Assembly (NCBI RefSeq): GCF_023541015.1
Contig: NZ_JALNPR010000005.1
Location: 124,001 to 188,000 of the forward strand
Direction of reading: 5' to 3'
DNA: 64,000 nucleotides
Source: Marivivens donghaensis
Lineage (GTDB): Bacteria; Pseudomonadota; Alphaproteobacteria; Rhodobacterales; Rhodobacteraceae
How positions within the stretch are numbered: the stretch's first letter is position 1; the number at the start of each line of letters is the position of its first letter. Made by a program: the position numbers and the translations under genes. This document shows, in pieces, positions 38,617 to 47,226 of the stretch. The notes under the pieces are model-generated. The model made no database searches, was not told the DNA's origin, and was given only the letters and a program-made list of their open reading frames with translations.

Positions 38617-39647
38617 AGGGACGTTCGATCCTTCTAGACCACGTCGGTGAGCGCGAAGCTGCCGCACTGATGGTAGATGGCAAACTCGAAGATCTGCTGA
38701 TCGACGATGATAGCCAGCCGCGCCCCGGTGCGATTTTCCGCGCGATCTGTGATCGTCCGCTCAAGGGGCAGGGCGGTATGATGCTGCGCTTGCCTGAGGG
38801 TGAGACGGCGTTCCTGCGTCAGAGCAAGGGTCTGCGTCCTGGTCAGCCGATGCTGGTTCAGGTCACGGGCTACACCGAGGCGGGTAAGGCCGTTCCTGTG
38901 ACCGACCGTGTTCTGTTCAAAAGCCGCTATGCGATCGTCACACCGGGCAAGCCGGGCGTGAACGTCAGCCGTTCCATCGACGACGAAGAAGACCGCGCCC
39001 GTATCAGTGCTATTGGCCACGCCGTTATGGAAGGGATCGAACACGGTCTGATCCTGCGGTCGTCCTGCGCTGGTGCCGATGACGACGATATCGCCGAAGA
39101 CATCGCAGCGATGGCTGATCTGGCGAACGCCGTTCTGAATGACCTTGAAGGCACGGAGCCTGAAGCTCTGACCGAAGGGGATGGTCCGCATGTCCTCGCG
39201 TGGCGTGAATGGGTGTCTGCGGCTGAGGTCGTAACCGACGAAGGCTGTTTCGAAGATCACGGCGTCATGGATCAGATCGAAGCGCTGAAATCGCCGTTCA
39301 TCGATCTGGGCGAGGGCCACATGTATGTCGAAGCGACCCGAGCCTTGGTGGCGGTCGATGTGAATACGGGTGGCGATACCTCGCCTGCTGCGGCGCTCAA
39401 GGCGAACTTGGCTGCGAGCCGTATGTTGCCGCGTGCGTTGCGTCTGCGTGGCCTTGGTGGCCAGCTTGCCGTCGATTTCGCGCCGATCTCAAAGGCGCAT
39501 CGGAAACAGGTCGAACAGTCCTTGCGCGCGTCGTTCCGCAATGATGCCATTGAGACGAGCCTTGTGGGTTGGACGACGATGGGCCTGTTTGAATTGCAGC
39601 GCAAACGCGAACGTCTGCCTTTGGCTGCGATCCTGCGGGGGCTGTAA
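38613..39647 (+). CDS. Short ribonuclease E/G family protein
   Basis: The 344-residue protein has the catalytic core of RNase E/G: a degenerate S1-like region in the first 120 residues, then [10 protein letters not shown] (about 246-255) and [12 protein letters not shown] (about 281-291), whose aspartates bind the catalytic metal. It is about 150 residues shorter than typical RNase G, lacking the zinc-link and small domains. A shorter form of this kind is found in the infA operon of Rhodobacteraceae, so it is probably functional rather than truncated. It overlaps yacG by one base. Confidence 0.85.
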   Translation: MKGRSILLDHVGEREAAALMVDGKLEDLLIDDDSQPRPGAIFRAICDRPLKGQGGMMLRLPEGETAFLRQSKGLRPGQPMLVQVTGYTEAGKAVPVTDRVLFKSRYAIVTPGKPGVNVSRSIDDEEDRARISAIGHAVMEGIEHGLILRSSCAGADDDDIAEDIAAMADLANAVLNDLEGTEPEALTEGDGPHVLAWREWVSAAEVVTDEGCFEDHGVMDQIEALKSPFIDLGEGHMYVEATRALVAVDVNTGGDTSPAAALKANLAASRMLPRALRLRGLGGQLAVDFAPISKAHRKQVEQSLRASFRNDAIETSLVGWTTMGLFELQRKRERLPLAAILRGL

Positions 39648-39823
39648 TGGCCTGTCCGATTTGCGCGAAAGAGACGGATCAGAAGTACCGCCCGTTCTGT
39701 TCCAAGCGGTGCGCGGACATCGATTTGGCTAAGTGGTTGTCGGGTTCTTACGCCATTCCATCTGCCGAACCGATCGATGAGTCAGATATCCCAGAAGATG
39801 AAATGCCCCCACTGCGGCATTAG
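39647..39823 (+). CDS. yacG: DNA gyrase inhibitor YacG
   Basis: The 58-residue protein has the four-cysteine zinc site of YacG: CPIC at residues 3-6 and CSKRC at 18-22. YacG binds GyrB and inhibits gyrase. The ATG overlaps the preceding stop (TAATG). It ends the infA operon; a terminator follows. Confidence 0.92.
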   Translation: MACPICAKETDQKYRPFCSKRCADIDLAKWLSGSYAIPSAEPIDESDIPEDEMPPLRH

Positions 39824-39850
39824 TCGCAATTGGAGAAAAGTGACGAAATA

Positions 39851-39881
39851 GGCCGTCATTTGGGCGGCCTTTTCATTTTCA
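39851..39881 (+). terminator. Intrinsic terminator after yacG
   Basis: GGCCG (39851-39855) and CGGCC (39865-39869) form the stem; the tail is TTTTCATTTTC. Confidence 0.8.
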
Positions 39882-39911
39882 GCCGAGGCGAATCGGAAAG
39901 CAAACTTCTGA

Positions 39912-39966
39912 TTAAAGTTGTTTTAGATTCTAAAATCGTCATTTTTAGAATTTTAAACAACTTAAA
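39912..39966. repeat. 24-bp near-perfect inverted repeat with 7-base loop
   Basis: The arms at 39912-39935 and 39943-39966 match at 21 of 24 positions. The innermost eight bases (TTCTAAAA/TTTTAGAA) and a 9-base block (AAGTTGTTT/AAACAACTT) are perfect. The loop is TCGTCAT. The element is AT-rich and follows the yacG terminator, so it is not needed for that terminator. Confidence 0.75.
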
Positions 39967-40085
39967 GATGATTTCTGGGTGTATTCGACGGTTTATGTTT
40001 GCGCCTGAAGGTGGCAAAATTTTTTATCTCTAAAAATACATGAAGTATACGAATGAATATTTTTGACTCTTATTAAGGGGCAGAA

Positions 40086-40175
40086 ATGTGGAATTTGGTC
40101 AGCTCACTCTCCTGTCGTGACCGTTGGTTAGACCTCTGTTTCCTTAAGTATCACTGCTTTTCCCGCGATGATTGA
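40086..40175 (+). CDS. Possible 29-residue leader peptide
   Basis: A short frame begins MWNLVSSLSCRDRW and ends DD before a TGA; an AAGGGG sequence lies at good spacing before its ATG. It sits 69 bases upstream of the large glycoside-hydrolase gene. No family is recognisable, and there is no run of one amino acid that would suggest attenuation control. It may be chance. Confidence 0.25.
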   Translation: MWNLVSSLSCRDRWLDLCFLKYHCFSRDD

Positions 40176-40243
40176 GTTGAGGCGCACAAGCGTCCTCAGA
40201 GTTCGGGTGCCGTTCTCTTCATCTCGCATCGGTTGGGTTTGTC

Positions 40244-43081
40244 GTGGCTATCGTACAGCAAATGATCATCGGAAATGACGGATACGCATCTGACGTATTA
40301 TCATCCGAGATGTTCGGCATTAATGCGCTGTTTACCAAAGACGGAACCATTGATGGCGGTCAATACGATACTTTTGTCGACCAACTGGGCACGACGTCTT
40401 TTCGTTTTCCAGGCGGCACAGTTACCGAAAAACTTTTCGAACCAGATAATGCGACCTCGCAGCAATTCTGGTCTTTGACCGCTCCAGCCAACCTCGAAGA
40501 TGATTTTGTCACCGCAAAAGAATTCGTCGCTTACGCCGCTGACAAAGGCGCAACAATCGACTGGGTTCTGCCGACCGAGCATTTCTATTCCGCGGCCACT
40601 GACGCCGCTGGCAACCATTTGCCAGACGAGGCTGCGGTTGATGGCTTGCTTGCGCACATCGATGCCCTGATCCACGGACTCTACGGCGAGGTCAAACTCG
40701 ACACCGTCACCATCGGTAACGAATACTGGGTGAACAACGGCGCCCGTGAGACCCCTGCCGAATATGGCAAGATGGTCAACGTGATGGCCAAAAAGCTGGA
40801 CGATCTGTTTGAACAGTATCGTGTGGAAATTGGTGATCCTGATTGGGTTGCTCCCAAAATTGCGATGCAGACTGCATTGCCTTGGGATCGCGACGATATT
40901 CCTCAGATCATCGGTGAGATGGACATGGAGGCCCGTGCCGCCATCGACGTGATCGAAACTCACTACTACCCCGATGACTACGCAGAGATCCAATCCAGCG
41001 GCAGCGTCTTTGATCGTCTCGACGACATTGCCTACGCAAAAGGGTTTGGCGACGTTGAATACTACGTTTCGGAATGGAACGTTCAGAACCGCGTCGGCAA
41101 CGAATTCGGGATGGAGCAGGCGTCGAACATCATCGAAATGTTCGAGGACATGGCGGTTCACGGTGTTGATCAGGCGTCTGTTTGGGGCACGACTTACAAG
41201 TCGCTCTACACCCGCCTTGGCCGCATCTATAACGACGCAGACGCACCTGGTGGCACAGCAAGCGAACTGACCCCTGCAGGCGAAGTGATGCGGATGATGT
41301 CGCGCAGCCTCGTTGATACGCAGGTGATCGACGTGTCGTATCCGCAGCGGTTCTTTAGCGATATCGGCGACGATACTGCGCAGGATCAGGTGGACATCAA
41401 TGCTTTTGGCAATGACGAAAAGGTCGTCATCTTCCTCGCATCGCGGTCCGCTGATGGCATCGATATCGAATTGAACGTCGGTGACCTCGTCAGCGATTAC
41501 GATCATCTGTGGGTTCAGCAGTTGTCGACCATCGATAACCCGTTCTCGAGCACCTTGGACGAAGGCGATCCGCTGTCCTACCTGTCGCGCCCGTTCACCG
41601 AAACCTTTATGGGTGACGAAGTGACAGCAAGCGATGGTGACATTCATCTGTCCCTCGACGGTTATGACATCGTTAAGCTGGAATTCTCGATCGGCACTGG
41701 CGTTGATATGTGGGGCAACGATGCGAAAGTTGACCGCTACGCCGACTACTCTGACCGTCTGATCGGCACCGACCACGCTGACACTATTGCTGGCAACCTC
41801 GGCGATGACACGCTGATGGGCGAAGCTGGCCGTGACACCATTTTCGGTGGCGAAGGCAACGACACCATCGACGGTGGCGCTGGCGATGACACGCTAGTCA
41901 CGGGTGAAGGCAATGACATCGTCACCACAGGTGAAGGCACAGATACCGTCATCACAGGGGCAGGCGAAAACGACGTCACCATCGAGGGCGAAGGTGCACA
42001 TCTGTTCATCGACACCACGGGCGATACCGTTGTGACGGGCTTTGATGCGACTGCAGGTCATACGCTCAGCTTCATGGGCGCTTACGAAACCGTTGATGAC
42101 CTAATGAACGCGGTCTCCATTCAGGACGACGACCTGATCTTCTTGCATGCTGATGGCGGCACCACTGAGCTGCTTGGCGCTGCTGGGCAGTTGGGTGACC
42201 TGACCAATTCGCTCGTTGATTTTACCGATCCCGAAGGTGTTGCTGCAACGCTCGACCGGGTTGAGAACATGCGTGGCGATACCGAATTCGCAGACTTCCT
42301 GACGACGGCATCGCCCGAGGACGTAGCGGATTACCTGTCGGGTCTTAGCGCAGACGAACTATCGGACCTCTTGGAAACCACCGACGTCAATGCGCTGCTT
42401 GAAAACATTCCAGCAGAGAACCTCCCGCTGCTTTTGAATGCCTTCGATCAGGCCGACCTTGATGCGTTCCTCGAGGACGCTGATCCGGTAGCGTTGCTCG
42501 ATCACCTCGAAAATGCGGGCGATGCAGCTGACGCTATGTTGGCAGCATTCGACCCTGATATTCTCGACGACTACCTGATGCGGATCGCTGACGCGTTCCC
42601 GCTTGATGAAAGTGTAGATCTCGAGCTTGATACCAAAGCGTTGCTGGCCGATGAATATGAAGCTAACGCGACTGTCATTCCGTCTGTCGACGAAATCATC
42701 CAAGCGATGAACCAGCCGATCGAGGAAGAAGACACCACGCCTTACAGCGGCGAAGACGTGTCCGACATGACCTTGGACGGTGGCGCTGGCTCGTGCTTTG
42801 TTGCAACGGCTGCTTACGGCGACACTTACCACCCAGATGTGAACTACCTGCGCCGTGTTCGGGACGAAATCCTCGTTCACAACAGATTCGGTCGGGCCTT
42901 TATCTGGACCTACTGGCGCGTTGGTCCGATTCTCGCAAAGATGCTGATGCCGCATCCGCATCTGCGCGGTTTCGCACGTGGTGCTCTGGCTCGGGTGATC
43001 GGTTACATGCGTGATCGCGATGTCGTTGCCCGTTACAGCAAAGGCTTCCGCAGTTCCTATCACCTCTCGGGTAGGGGCTAG
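40244..43081 (+). CDS. Glycoside-hydrolase-like RTX protein with C-terminal CFI-box domain
   Basis: This 945-residue protein has three parts. Residues 1 to about 480 resemble clan GH-A glycosidases: TIGNEYW carries the likely acid/base Glu160, and YVSEWNV the likely nucleophile Glu277, 117 residues apart as expected for a TIM barrel. Residues 506-575 hold calcium-binding RTX repeats (GGEGNDTIDGG and similar). A very acidic region from about 680 to 790 contains repeated SADELSDLL / DLDAFLED-like units. From Cys851 the sequence is CFVATAAYGD followed by a basic, hydrophobic tail, matching the CFI-box C-terminal domain. There is no N-terminal signal peptide. RTX repeats point to type I secretion, but the last residues are the CFI-box, not a normal type I signal, and no transporter genes are nearby. 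The start lacks a strong ribosome binding site (GTG at 40244 reads as start). Confidence 0.8.
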   Translation: MAIVQQMIIGNDGYASDVLSSEMFGINALFTKDGTIDGGQYDTFVDQLGTTSFRFPGGTVTEKLFEPDNATSQQFWSLTAPANLEDDFVTAKEFVAYAADKGATIDWVLPTEHFYSAATDAAGNHLPDEAAVDGLLAHIDALIHGLYGEVKLDTVTIGNEYWVNNGARETPAEYGKMVNVMAKKLDDLFEQYRVEIGDPDWVAPKIAMQTALPWDRDDIPQIIGEMDMEARAAIDVIETHYYPDDYAEIQSSGSVFDRLDDIAYAKGFGDVEYYVSEWNVQNRVGNEFGMEQASNIIEMFEDMAVHGVDQASVWGTTYKSLYTRLGRIYNDADAPGGTASELTPAGEVMRMMSRSLVDTQVIDVSYPQRFFSDIGDDTAQDQVDINAFGNDEKVVIFLASRSADGIDIELNVGDLVSDYDHLWVQQLSTIDNPFSSTLDEGDPLSYLSRPFTETFMGDEVTASDGDIHLSLDGYDIVKLEFSIGTGVDMWGNDAKVDRYADYSDRLIGTDHADTIAGNLGDDTLMGEAGRDTIFGGEGNDTIDGGAGDDTLVTGEGNDIVTTGEGTDTVITGAGENDVTIEGEGAHLFIDTTGDTVVTGFDATAGHTLSFMGAYETVDDLMNAVSIQDDDLIFLHADGGTTELLGAAGQLGDLTNSLVDFTDPEGVAATLDRVENMRGDTEFADFLTTASPEDVADYLSGLSADELSDLLETTDVNALLENIPAENLPLLLNAFDQADLDAFLEDADPVALLDHLENAGDAADAMLAAFDPDILDDYLMRIADAFPLDESVDLELDTKALLADEYEANATVIPSVDEIIQAMNQPIEEEDTTPYSGEDVSDMTLDGGAGSCFVATAAYGDTYHPDVNYLRRVRDEILVHNRFGRAFIWTYWRVGPILAKMLMPHPHLRGFARGALARVIGYMRDRDVVARYSKGFRSSYHLSGRG

Positions 43082-43101
43082 AAAGAGGAATACCCTCTTT
43101 C
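43081..43101 (+). terminator. Hairpin after the glycoside-hydrolase/RTX gene
   Basis: GAAAGAGG (43081-43088) and CCTCTTTC (43094-43101) form an 8-bp perfect stem with loop AATAC, starting at the last base of the stop codon. No T tail follows outside the stem, so it may be a weak terminator or a 3'-end protector. Confidence 0.5.
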
Positions 43102-43214
43102 CGCGAAAATTCGGAAAACAAATTCAAAATCGGTCAAAATGCCTCTGGACACCCCCGCGCTACCTGTCTAGAACGCCGCTACCCAGCGAGGAACAGAGTT
43201 TCTTGCTAACCGGT

Positions 43215-43289
43215 GCCCGGGTAGCTCAGGGGTAGAGCAGTGGATTGAAAATCCTCGTGTCGGTGGTTCAAATCCGCCCCTGGGCACCA
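43215..43289 (+). tRNA. tRNA-Phe (anticodon GAA)
   Basis: A full cloverleaf is present: acceptor GCCCGGG/CCTGGGC (one G-T pair), D-arm GCTC/GAGC, anticodon loop TTGAAAA (anticodon GAA), T-arm GGTGG/CCGCC with loop TTCAAAT, and an encoded ACCA end. One mismatch in the anticodon stem is usual for this tRNA in the group, as I recall. Confidence 0.94.
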
Positions 43290-43639
43290 TTTAAAACCCT
43301 CTCAGGCAATTCGATGCGCTCTTTGACAAAGTAGCTGTTTCTGACTTTTAGTCGGCTCCATCGCGTTTCAACTGTTTTGGCCCCTCAAATCGCGCTGACC
43401 GCCCATGCACGTGTGGGCTGATCTGCGTTGGCTGCATTGCGGCTATGTTGTGTTTGCAATTGCAGCAACCAGAGGTGCGAAAACCTGCTTATTTCGCAGT
43501 CGATTTCAGGCGGTAACACGCTTGTGCCACAGGTTTGTTACATTGCCTCTTGCGGAGAATCTGGGCGAGGCACTAATTGGGAGCTTGAAAAACGCTGGCG
43601 ACCTTGATTCCGGCAAAACTATTGAGATATAAAACGAAA
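43290..43639. other. Intergenic region between tRNA-Phe and opgG
   Basis: This 350-base gap holds a likely opgG promoter at its right end and no gene that I can support. A 10-bp palindrome TGCAATTGCA lies near 43456. Nothing else stands out. Confidence 0.6.
43604..43633 (+). promoter_or_regulatory. Likely sigma70-type promoter of opgG
   Basis: TTGATT (43604-43609) and TATAAA (43628-43633) are separated by 18 bases. Transcription would begin about seven bases after the -10, at or next to the A of the opgG ATG (43640). This suggests a leaderless mRNA, in line with the absence of a ribosome binding site there. Confidence 0.45.
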
Positions 43640-45250
43640 ATGGCCTCCTTGCGCCCGACTGATGCGTCTGTTTCGCGTCGTGATCTCTTGGCTCTTGTTG
43701 CTGGGCTTGTTCCTGCAACCATCCTCGGGATGCCTGTTCCTGCAAATGCCCAAGAGGCGGATGCTGTTGAGGGGAATTCTGTTGCTGCTGTGCAGCAATT
43801 TTCGTTCGATCTATTGTCCGAACAGATGCGAGAGCTCTCGCGTGGCGTGTATGAACCCCATCCTGTGACCGAAGGTTTCATCGACGGGTTGAATTACGAC
43901 GGTTATCGAAAAATCCGGTTCAACGACAAGGCGGCGCGTTGGCAGGACAGCGGGTCTGATTTCCGACTCGCAGCGTTTCACATGGGGTGGCTGTTCCCTG
44001 AACCCGTTCGCATTTTCGAAGTTGCTGACGGTGTCGCGACCGAAATGGTCTTTTCGACCGATGATTTCGAATATCTAAACGATCTGAAGGACCGCGTTCC
44101 CGATCACTATGCTTTGCCTGGTGTGGCTGGGTTCCGTTTGAATGCGCAACTGAATCGCCCCGATAAATGGGATGAAGTCGCCGCGTTCTTGGGGGCGTCC
44201 TATTTCCGCGCGTTGGGTCGCGGGTCGGCTTATGGACTGTCGGCGCGAGGTTTGGCGCTCAACACCGGCACCCAAAAGGGAGAAGAATTCCCACGGTTCT
44301 CACGATTCTATATGGAGCGTGATCCGAACGGTGGTCCGGCCCTCACGATCTATGCCGCGCTAGAGAGCCCGAGTGTCACGGGTGCGTATCGTTTTGTCAT
44401 TGAACCGGGCGCTGAAACGCTCATGGATGTGACCTGCCGTCTGTATTTCCGTCAGGACGTGGTCGAATTGGGCATTGCGCCGATGACCTCAATGTTCTTG
44501 TTTTCGGAAAAGAACCGTGCGGGCTGGGATGACTATCGTCCGAACGTCCACGACAGCGATGGCCTGCGGATCGAGCGTGCGGATGGCAATGTTATCTGGC
44601 GTCCGTTGAACAACCCGCCACGCCTGACGGGTTCGTATTTCAGCGAAATCGCCCCACGTAGTTTTGGCCTGCATCAACGCGACCGCGATTTCGCGAGCTA
44701 TCAGGACGTTGGTGCGCGGTATGAACGGCGTCCGTCTTTGAACGTGGAGCCAATTGGCGACTGGGGCAAAGGCCATGTTCGGCTCGTTGAAATCCCGTCT
44801 GATCTAGAGGCGAATGACAATATCGTTGCCTATTGGATCCCCGAAGATCGCGCTGTTGCTGGCGACCATCGTGAATATTCCTATCGTTTGCGTTGGGGTG
44901 ATTTGGCCCAAGACGCTGGATCGGATTTGGCTTGGGTGTTTGAAACCCGTTCGGGCCATGGCGGCATTTCGGGTGTCGAAGCCGAAAAGGGCACGCGCAA
45001 ATTTGTGATCGATTTCAAAGGTGGCCTTATGGCTGCGCTGGATGGCGAGGCAGAGATTGAGCCCGTGCTGAACGCCACAGGCGGCGAAATCTATGGCCAT
45101 ACCCTCGAGAAAATCAGCGGAACGGATATTTGGCGGCTGGTGATCGATGTGCGCGCTAATGCGGACGCCGTCGTAGAGCTTTCCGCCTATGTGAACGGGT
45201 TTGACCAACGTCTGACCGAAGTGTGGCTCTATCAATGGATCAACGCATAA
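43640..45250 (+). CDS. opgG: Periplasmic glucan biosynthesis protein OpgG
   Basis: The 536-residue protein is exported by the Tat route: the N-terminus has SVSRRDLLALVAGL and a cleavage site near ANAQEA. The mature protein matches MdoG/OpgG across its two domains, with family stretches such as FSFDLLSEQMRELSRG and GTQKGEEFPRFSRFYMERD. It acts in the periplasm in the synthesis of branched osmoregulated glucans from the backbone made by OpgH. Translation probably starts at 43640, the first in-frame ATG. It overlaps the start of the OpgH N-terminal fragment by one base. Confidence 0.94.
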   Translation: MASLRPTDASVSRRDLLALVAGLVPATILGMPVPANAQEADAVEGNSVAAVQQFSFDLLSEQMRELSRGVYEPHPVTEGFIDGLNYDGYRKIRFNDKAARWQDSGSDFRLAAFHMGWLFPEPVRIFEVADGVATEMVFSTDDFEYLNDLKDRVPDHYALPGVAGFRLNAQLNRPDKWDEVAAFLGASYFRALGRGSAYGLSARGLALNTGTQKGEEFPRFSRFYMERDPNGGPALTIYAALESPSVTGAYRFVIEPGAETLMDVTCRLYFRQDVVELGIAPMTSMFLFSEKNRAGWDDYRPNVHDSDGLRIERADGNVIWRPLNNPPRLTGSYFSEIAPRSFGLHQRDRDFASYQDVGARYERRPSLNVEPIGDWGKGHVRLVEIPSDLEANDNIVAYWIPEDRAVAGDHREYSYRLRWGDLAQDAGSDLAWVFETRSGHGGISGVEAEKGTRKFVIDFKGGLMAALDGEAEIEPVLNATGGEIYGHTLEKISGTDIWRLVIDVRANADAVVELSAYVNGFDQRLTEVWLYQWINA

Positions 45251-45426
45251 TGGATCGATCGACAGGACACTTTGCACCCTCGGAAGAGCGTTTGATGAGC
45301 GCGGCAGGCACCTTGCCCGACGCGCCGATGGCGATGCCTGAACAAGACCTCTCTGCGCCGATCACAGTCTCGGTTCGGGGCTGGTTGCGGGCCTTGACGC
45401 TCTTGCCGTCGCGGGCTGGTCAGTAA
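45250..45426 (+). pseudogene. opgH: N-terminal fragment of opgH, ended by an in-frame stop
   Basis: This 58-codon frame begins MDRSTGHFAPSEERLM and contains LPDAPMAMPEQDLSAPI, which matches the MPxQDF-type segment near the N-terminus of OpgH proteins. It ends in a TAA at 45424-45426. The next gene continues in exactly the same frame after one further codon, so the fragment and opgH are one gene interrupted by a stop codon. It overlaps the opgG stop by one base, as an intact opgH would. A separate small gene is possible but less likely. Confidence 0.7.
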
Positions 45427-45429
45427 TCG

Positions 45430-47217
45430 ATGGCACATCCCATGGGGGCAGCCGTTCGGGTGATGATCATCCGAACCATTGTGCTGTTGGCGGCTATTCT
45501 AGCGGCCTACGGTGGGTTTTCTCTGTTCTTTGAATTTGGTGCCGCAGACGGGATCGATGTGATGGATTTCGTCCGTTCGGGATTGATTTTCGCGTCGACG
45601 TTCTGGCTGGCATGGGGCGCGTTTACTGCGATTGCGGGATTGTTCAGCCAACCCAAACCTCCCGCGCGTCATGCCGGTTATTTCACGGAACGCACCGCCG
45701 TTGTCATTCCCGTCTATAACGAAGACCCCGTTGCCACCTATGCCCGCGTCGCGGCGATGATGGCGTCGATTGATCAAACGGGGCATGGCGATCAGTTCCA
45801 CTTTGCCATTCTGTCGGACACGCGGGATGAAGCGATTGCGGCGCGGGAACGTCATTGGTTTGAGCGTCTGTTGAATGAGACTGATGGAGATGGGCGGCTG
45901 TTCTATCGCCGTCGCGTGAAAAACACAGGTCGCAAGGCGGGCAATATCGAGGACTTCATCAAACGCTCTGGGTCTGCCTATGACTTCATGATCATCCTCG
46001 ACGCGGATAGCCTGATGGAAGGCGATACCATGGTCGAAATGGTGCGCCGTATGATCGCGACACCCGATCTGGGTCTTTTGCAAACACTGCCCAATATCAT
46101 CCACGCGCGGTCCCGTTTTGGCCGCGTGATGCAGTTTGCGGCGACGTTTTATTCCCCCGTATTTGCCCGCGGCTTGGCCTTGATGCAGGGGCGCACGGGT
46201 CCGTTCTGGGGACACAATGCCATCGTGCGCACCCGCGCCTTTGCTCAATGTTGCGCTCTGCCTGAATTGGCGGGGCGTCCTCCGTTTGGCGGGCATATCT
46301 TGTCGCATGACTATGTAGAGGCCGCACTTCTGGCCCGCGGTGGGTGGGTTGTGCGGGTCGATGATGATCTGGCCGGTAGTTATGAAGAAGGCCCCGAAAA
46401 CATTGTCGATTTCGCGAAACGGGATCGCCGTTGGTGCCAAGGCAACCTGCAACACAGTCGCCTTTTGCTGGCCCGTGGTCTGAAACCATGGAGCCGATTT
46501 GTCTTTCTCCAAGGTATCCTCGCCTATATCGCGCCCGTCTTTTGGCTGGCGTTTTTGACGGCCTCCATCGCGGCCCCGTTGTTCGCGCCGCCGATTGACT
46601 ACTTCCCCATCGAAAACTGGCCTTTTCCTGTTTTGCCCGTGTCGCAAGTATCCAAGGCGCTGAGCCTCATGGTCGGTGTCGTAGGGTTGTTGTTCCTGCC
46701 CAAGGTGCTGATCGCGATCAAGGCTGGGTTCGATGGACGGGTCGTGGGCTTTGGCGGGATGCTGCGAGCTGCTGCGTCGACATTGGCCGAAGTGGCGCTC
46801 TCGACCCTCACTGCACCGATCTTTTTAATGTACCAGACCCGCTCGGTGAGCCAAGTTTTGCGTGGCGCGGACGGCGGTTGGCCCGCGCAGAGCCGTGGTG
46901 ATGGAAGCCTATCGTTCGGCGATGCGTGGTCCGCGAGCTACTGGATCGTCCTCACGGGCGCCGCCGTCATTGGTGCGGCGCAGATGTTGTCGCCTGCCTT
47001 AGTTCCGTGGTTGCTTCCAGTTGCTCTGCCGATGGTGATCTCGCCCTTGTTGATCGCGTGGCTGTCGCGCCCCGGTTTTTCGACTCTCTTTACCACCCCA
47101 ACAGAAATCGCAGCAGCGCCAATTATGGCGCTACAGGCCGATGTCCTGTCGCGGTGGTCACCATCCGCAAACGCAGAGGCCGATGCCTCTGCCGATGCTG
47201 TTCCTTTCGCCGAATAA
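45430..47217 (+). CDS. opgH: Glucans biosynthesis glucosyltransferase OpgH (main part, after in-frame stop)
   Basis: The 595-residue product holds the first membrane helix, a family 2 glycosyltransferase domain (AVVIPVYNEDP near residues 89-99, ILDADSLMEGD near 190, RRWCQGNLQHSR near 335) and the C-terminal membrane helices. OpgH polymerises the beta-glucan backbone across the inner membrane. It is in the same frame as the 58-codon fragment upstream. Reinitiation at the ATG of 45430 or 45442 would give a nearly complete enzyme lacking only the cytoplasmic N-terminal tail, so activity may be retained. No ribosome binding site precedes 45430. Confidence 0.88.
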   Translation: MAHPMGAAVRVMIIRTIVLLAAILAAYGGFSLFFEFGAADGIDVMDFVRSGLIFASTFWLAWGAFTAIAGLFSQPKPPARHAGYFTERTAVVIPVYNEDPVATYARVAAMMASIDQTGHGDQFHFAILSDTRDEAIAARERHWFERLLNETDGDGRLFYRRRVKNTGRKAGNIEDFIKRSGSAYDFMIILDADSLMEGDTMVEMVRRMIATPDLGLLQTLPNIIHARSRFGRVMQFAATFYSPVFARGLALMQGRTGPFWGHNAIVRTRAFAQCCALPELAGRPPFGGHILSHDYVEAALLARGGWVVRVDDDLAGSYEEGPENIVDFAKRDRRWCQGNLQHSRLLLARGLKPWSRFVFLQGILAYIAPVFWLAFLTASIAAPLFAPPIDYFPIENWPFPVLPVSQVSKALSLMVGVVGLLFLPKVLIAIKAGFDGRVVGFGGMLRAAASTLAEVALSTLTAPIFLMYQTRSVSQVLRGADGGWPAQSRGDGSLSFGDAWSASYWIVLTGAAVIGAAQMLSPALVPWLLPVALPMVISPLLIAWLSRPGFSTLFTTPTEIAAAPIMALQADVLSRWSPSANAEADASADAVPFAE

Positions 47218-47226
47218 GGCCCCGTT

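Larger units (their letters stand above)
39824..40243. other. AT-rich intergenic region before the glycoside-hydrolase gene
   Basis: This 420-base gap is clearly richer in A and T than its neighbours. It holds the yacG terminator (39851-39881), a 24-bp inverted repeat (39912-39966) and a possible 29-codon leader frame (40086-40175). No promoter matching the consensus well is visible. The rest, 40176-40243, shows nothing recognisable. Confidence 0.7.

Noticed and set aside
39830-40033. A 67-codon plus-strand frame after yacG
   Set aside because: It runs through the yacG terminator and the inverted repeat, begins with TTG and has no similarity or ribosome binding site.
41759-41960. Short-period DNA repetition that might be taken for a repeat array
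   Set aside because: It is the coding sequence of the RTX nonapeptides; units vary, are nine codons long and have no spacers, so it is not a CRISPR or satellite.
43215-43289. tRNA-Phe as an integration site for a mobile island
   Set aside because: No integrase and no repeat of the tRNA 3' end were noticed in the window, so integration is not supported.
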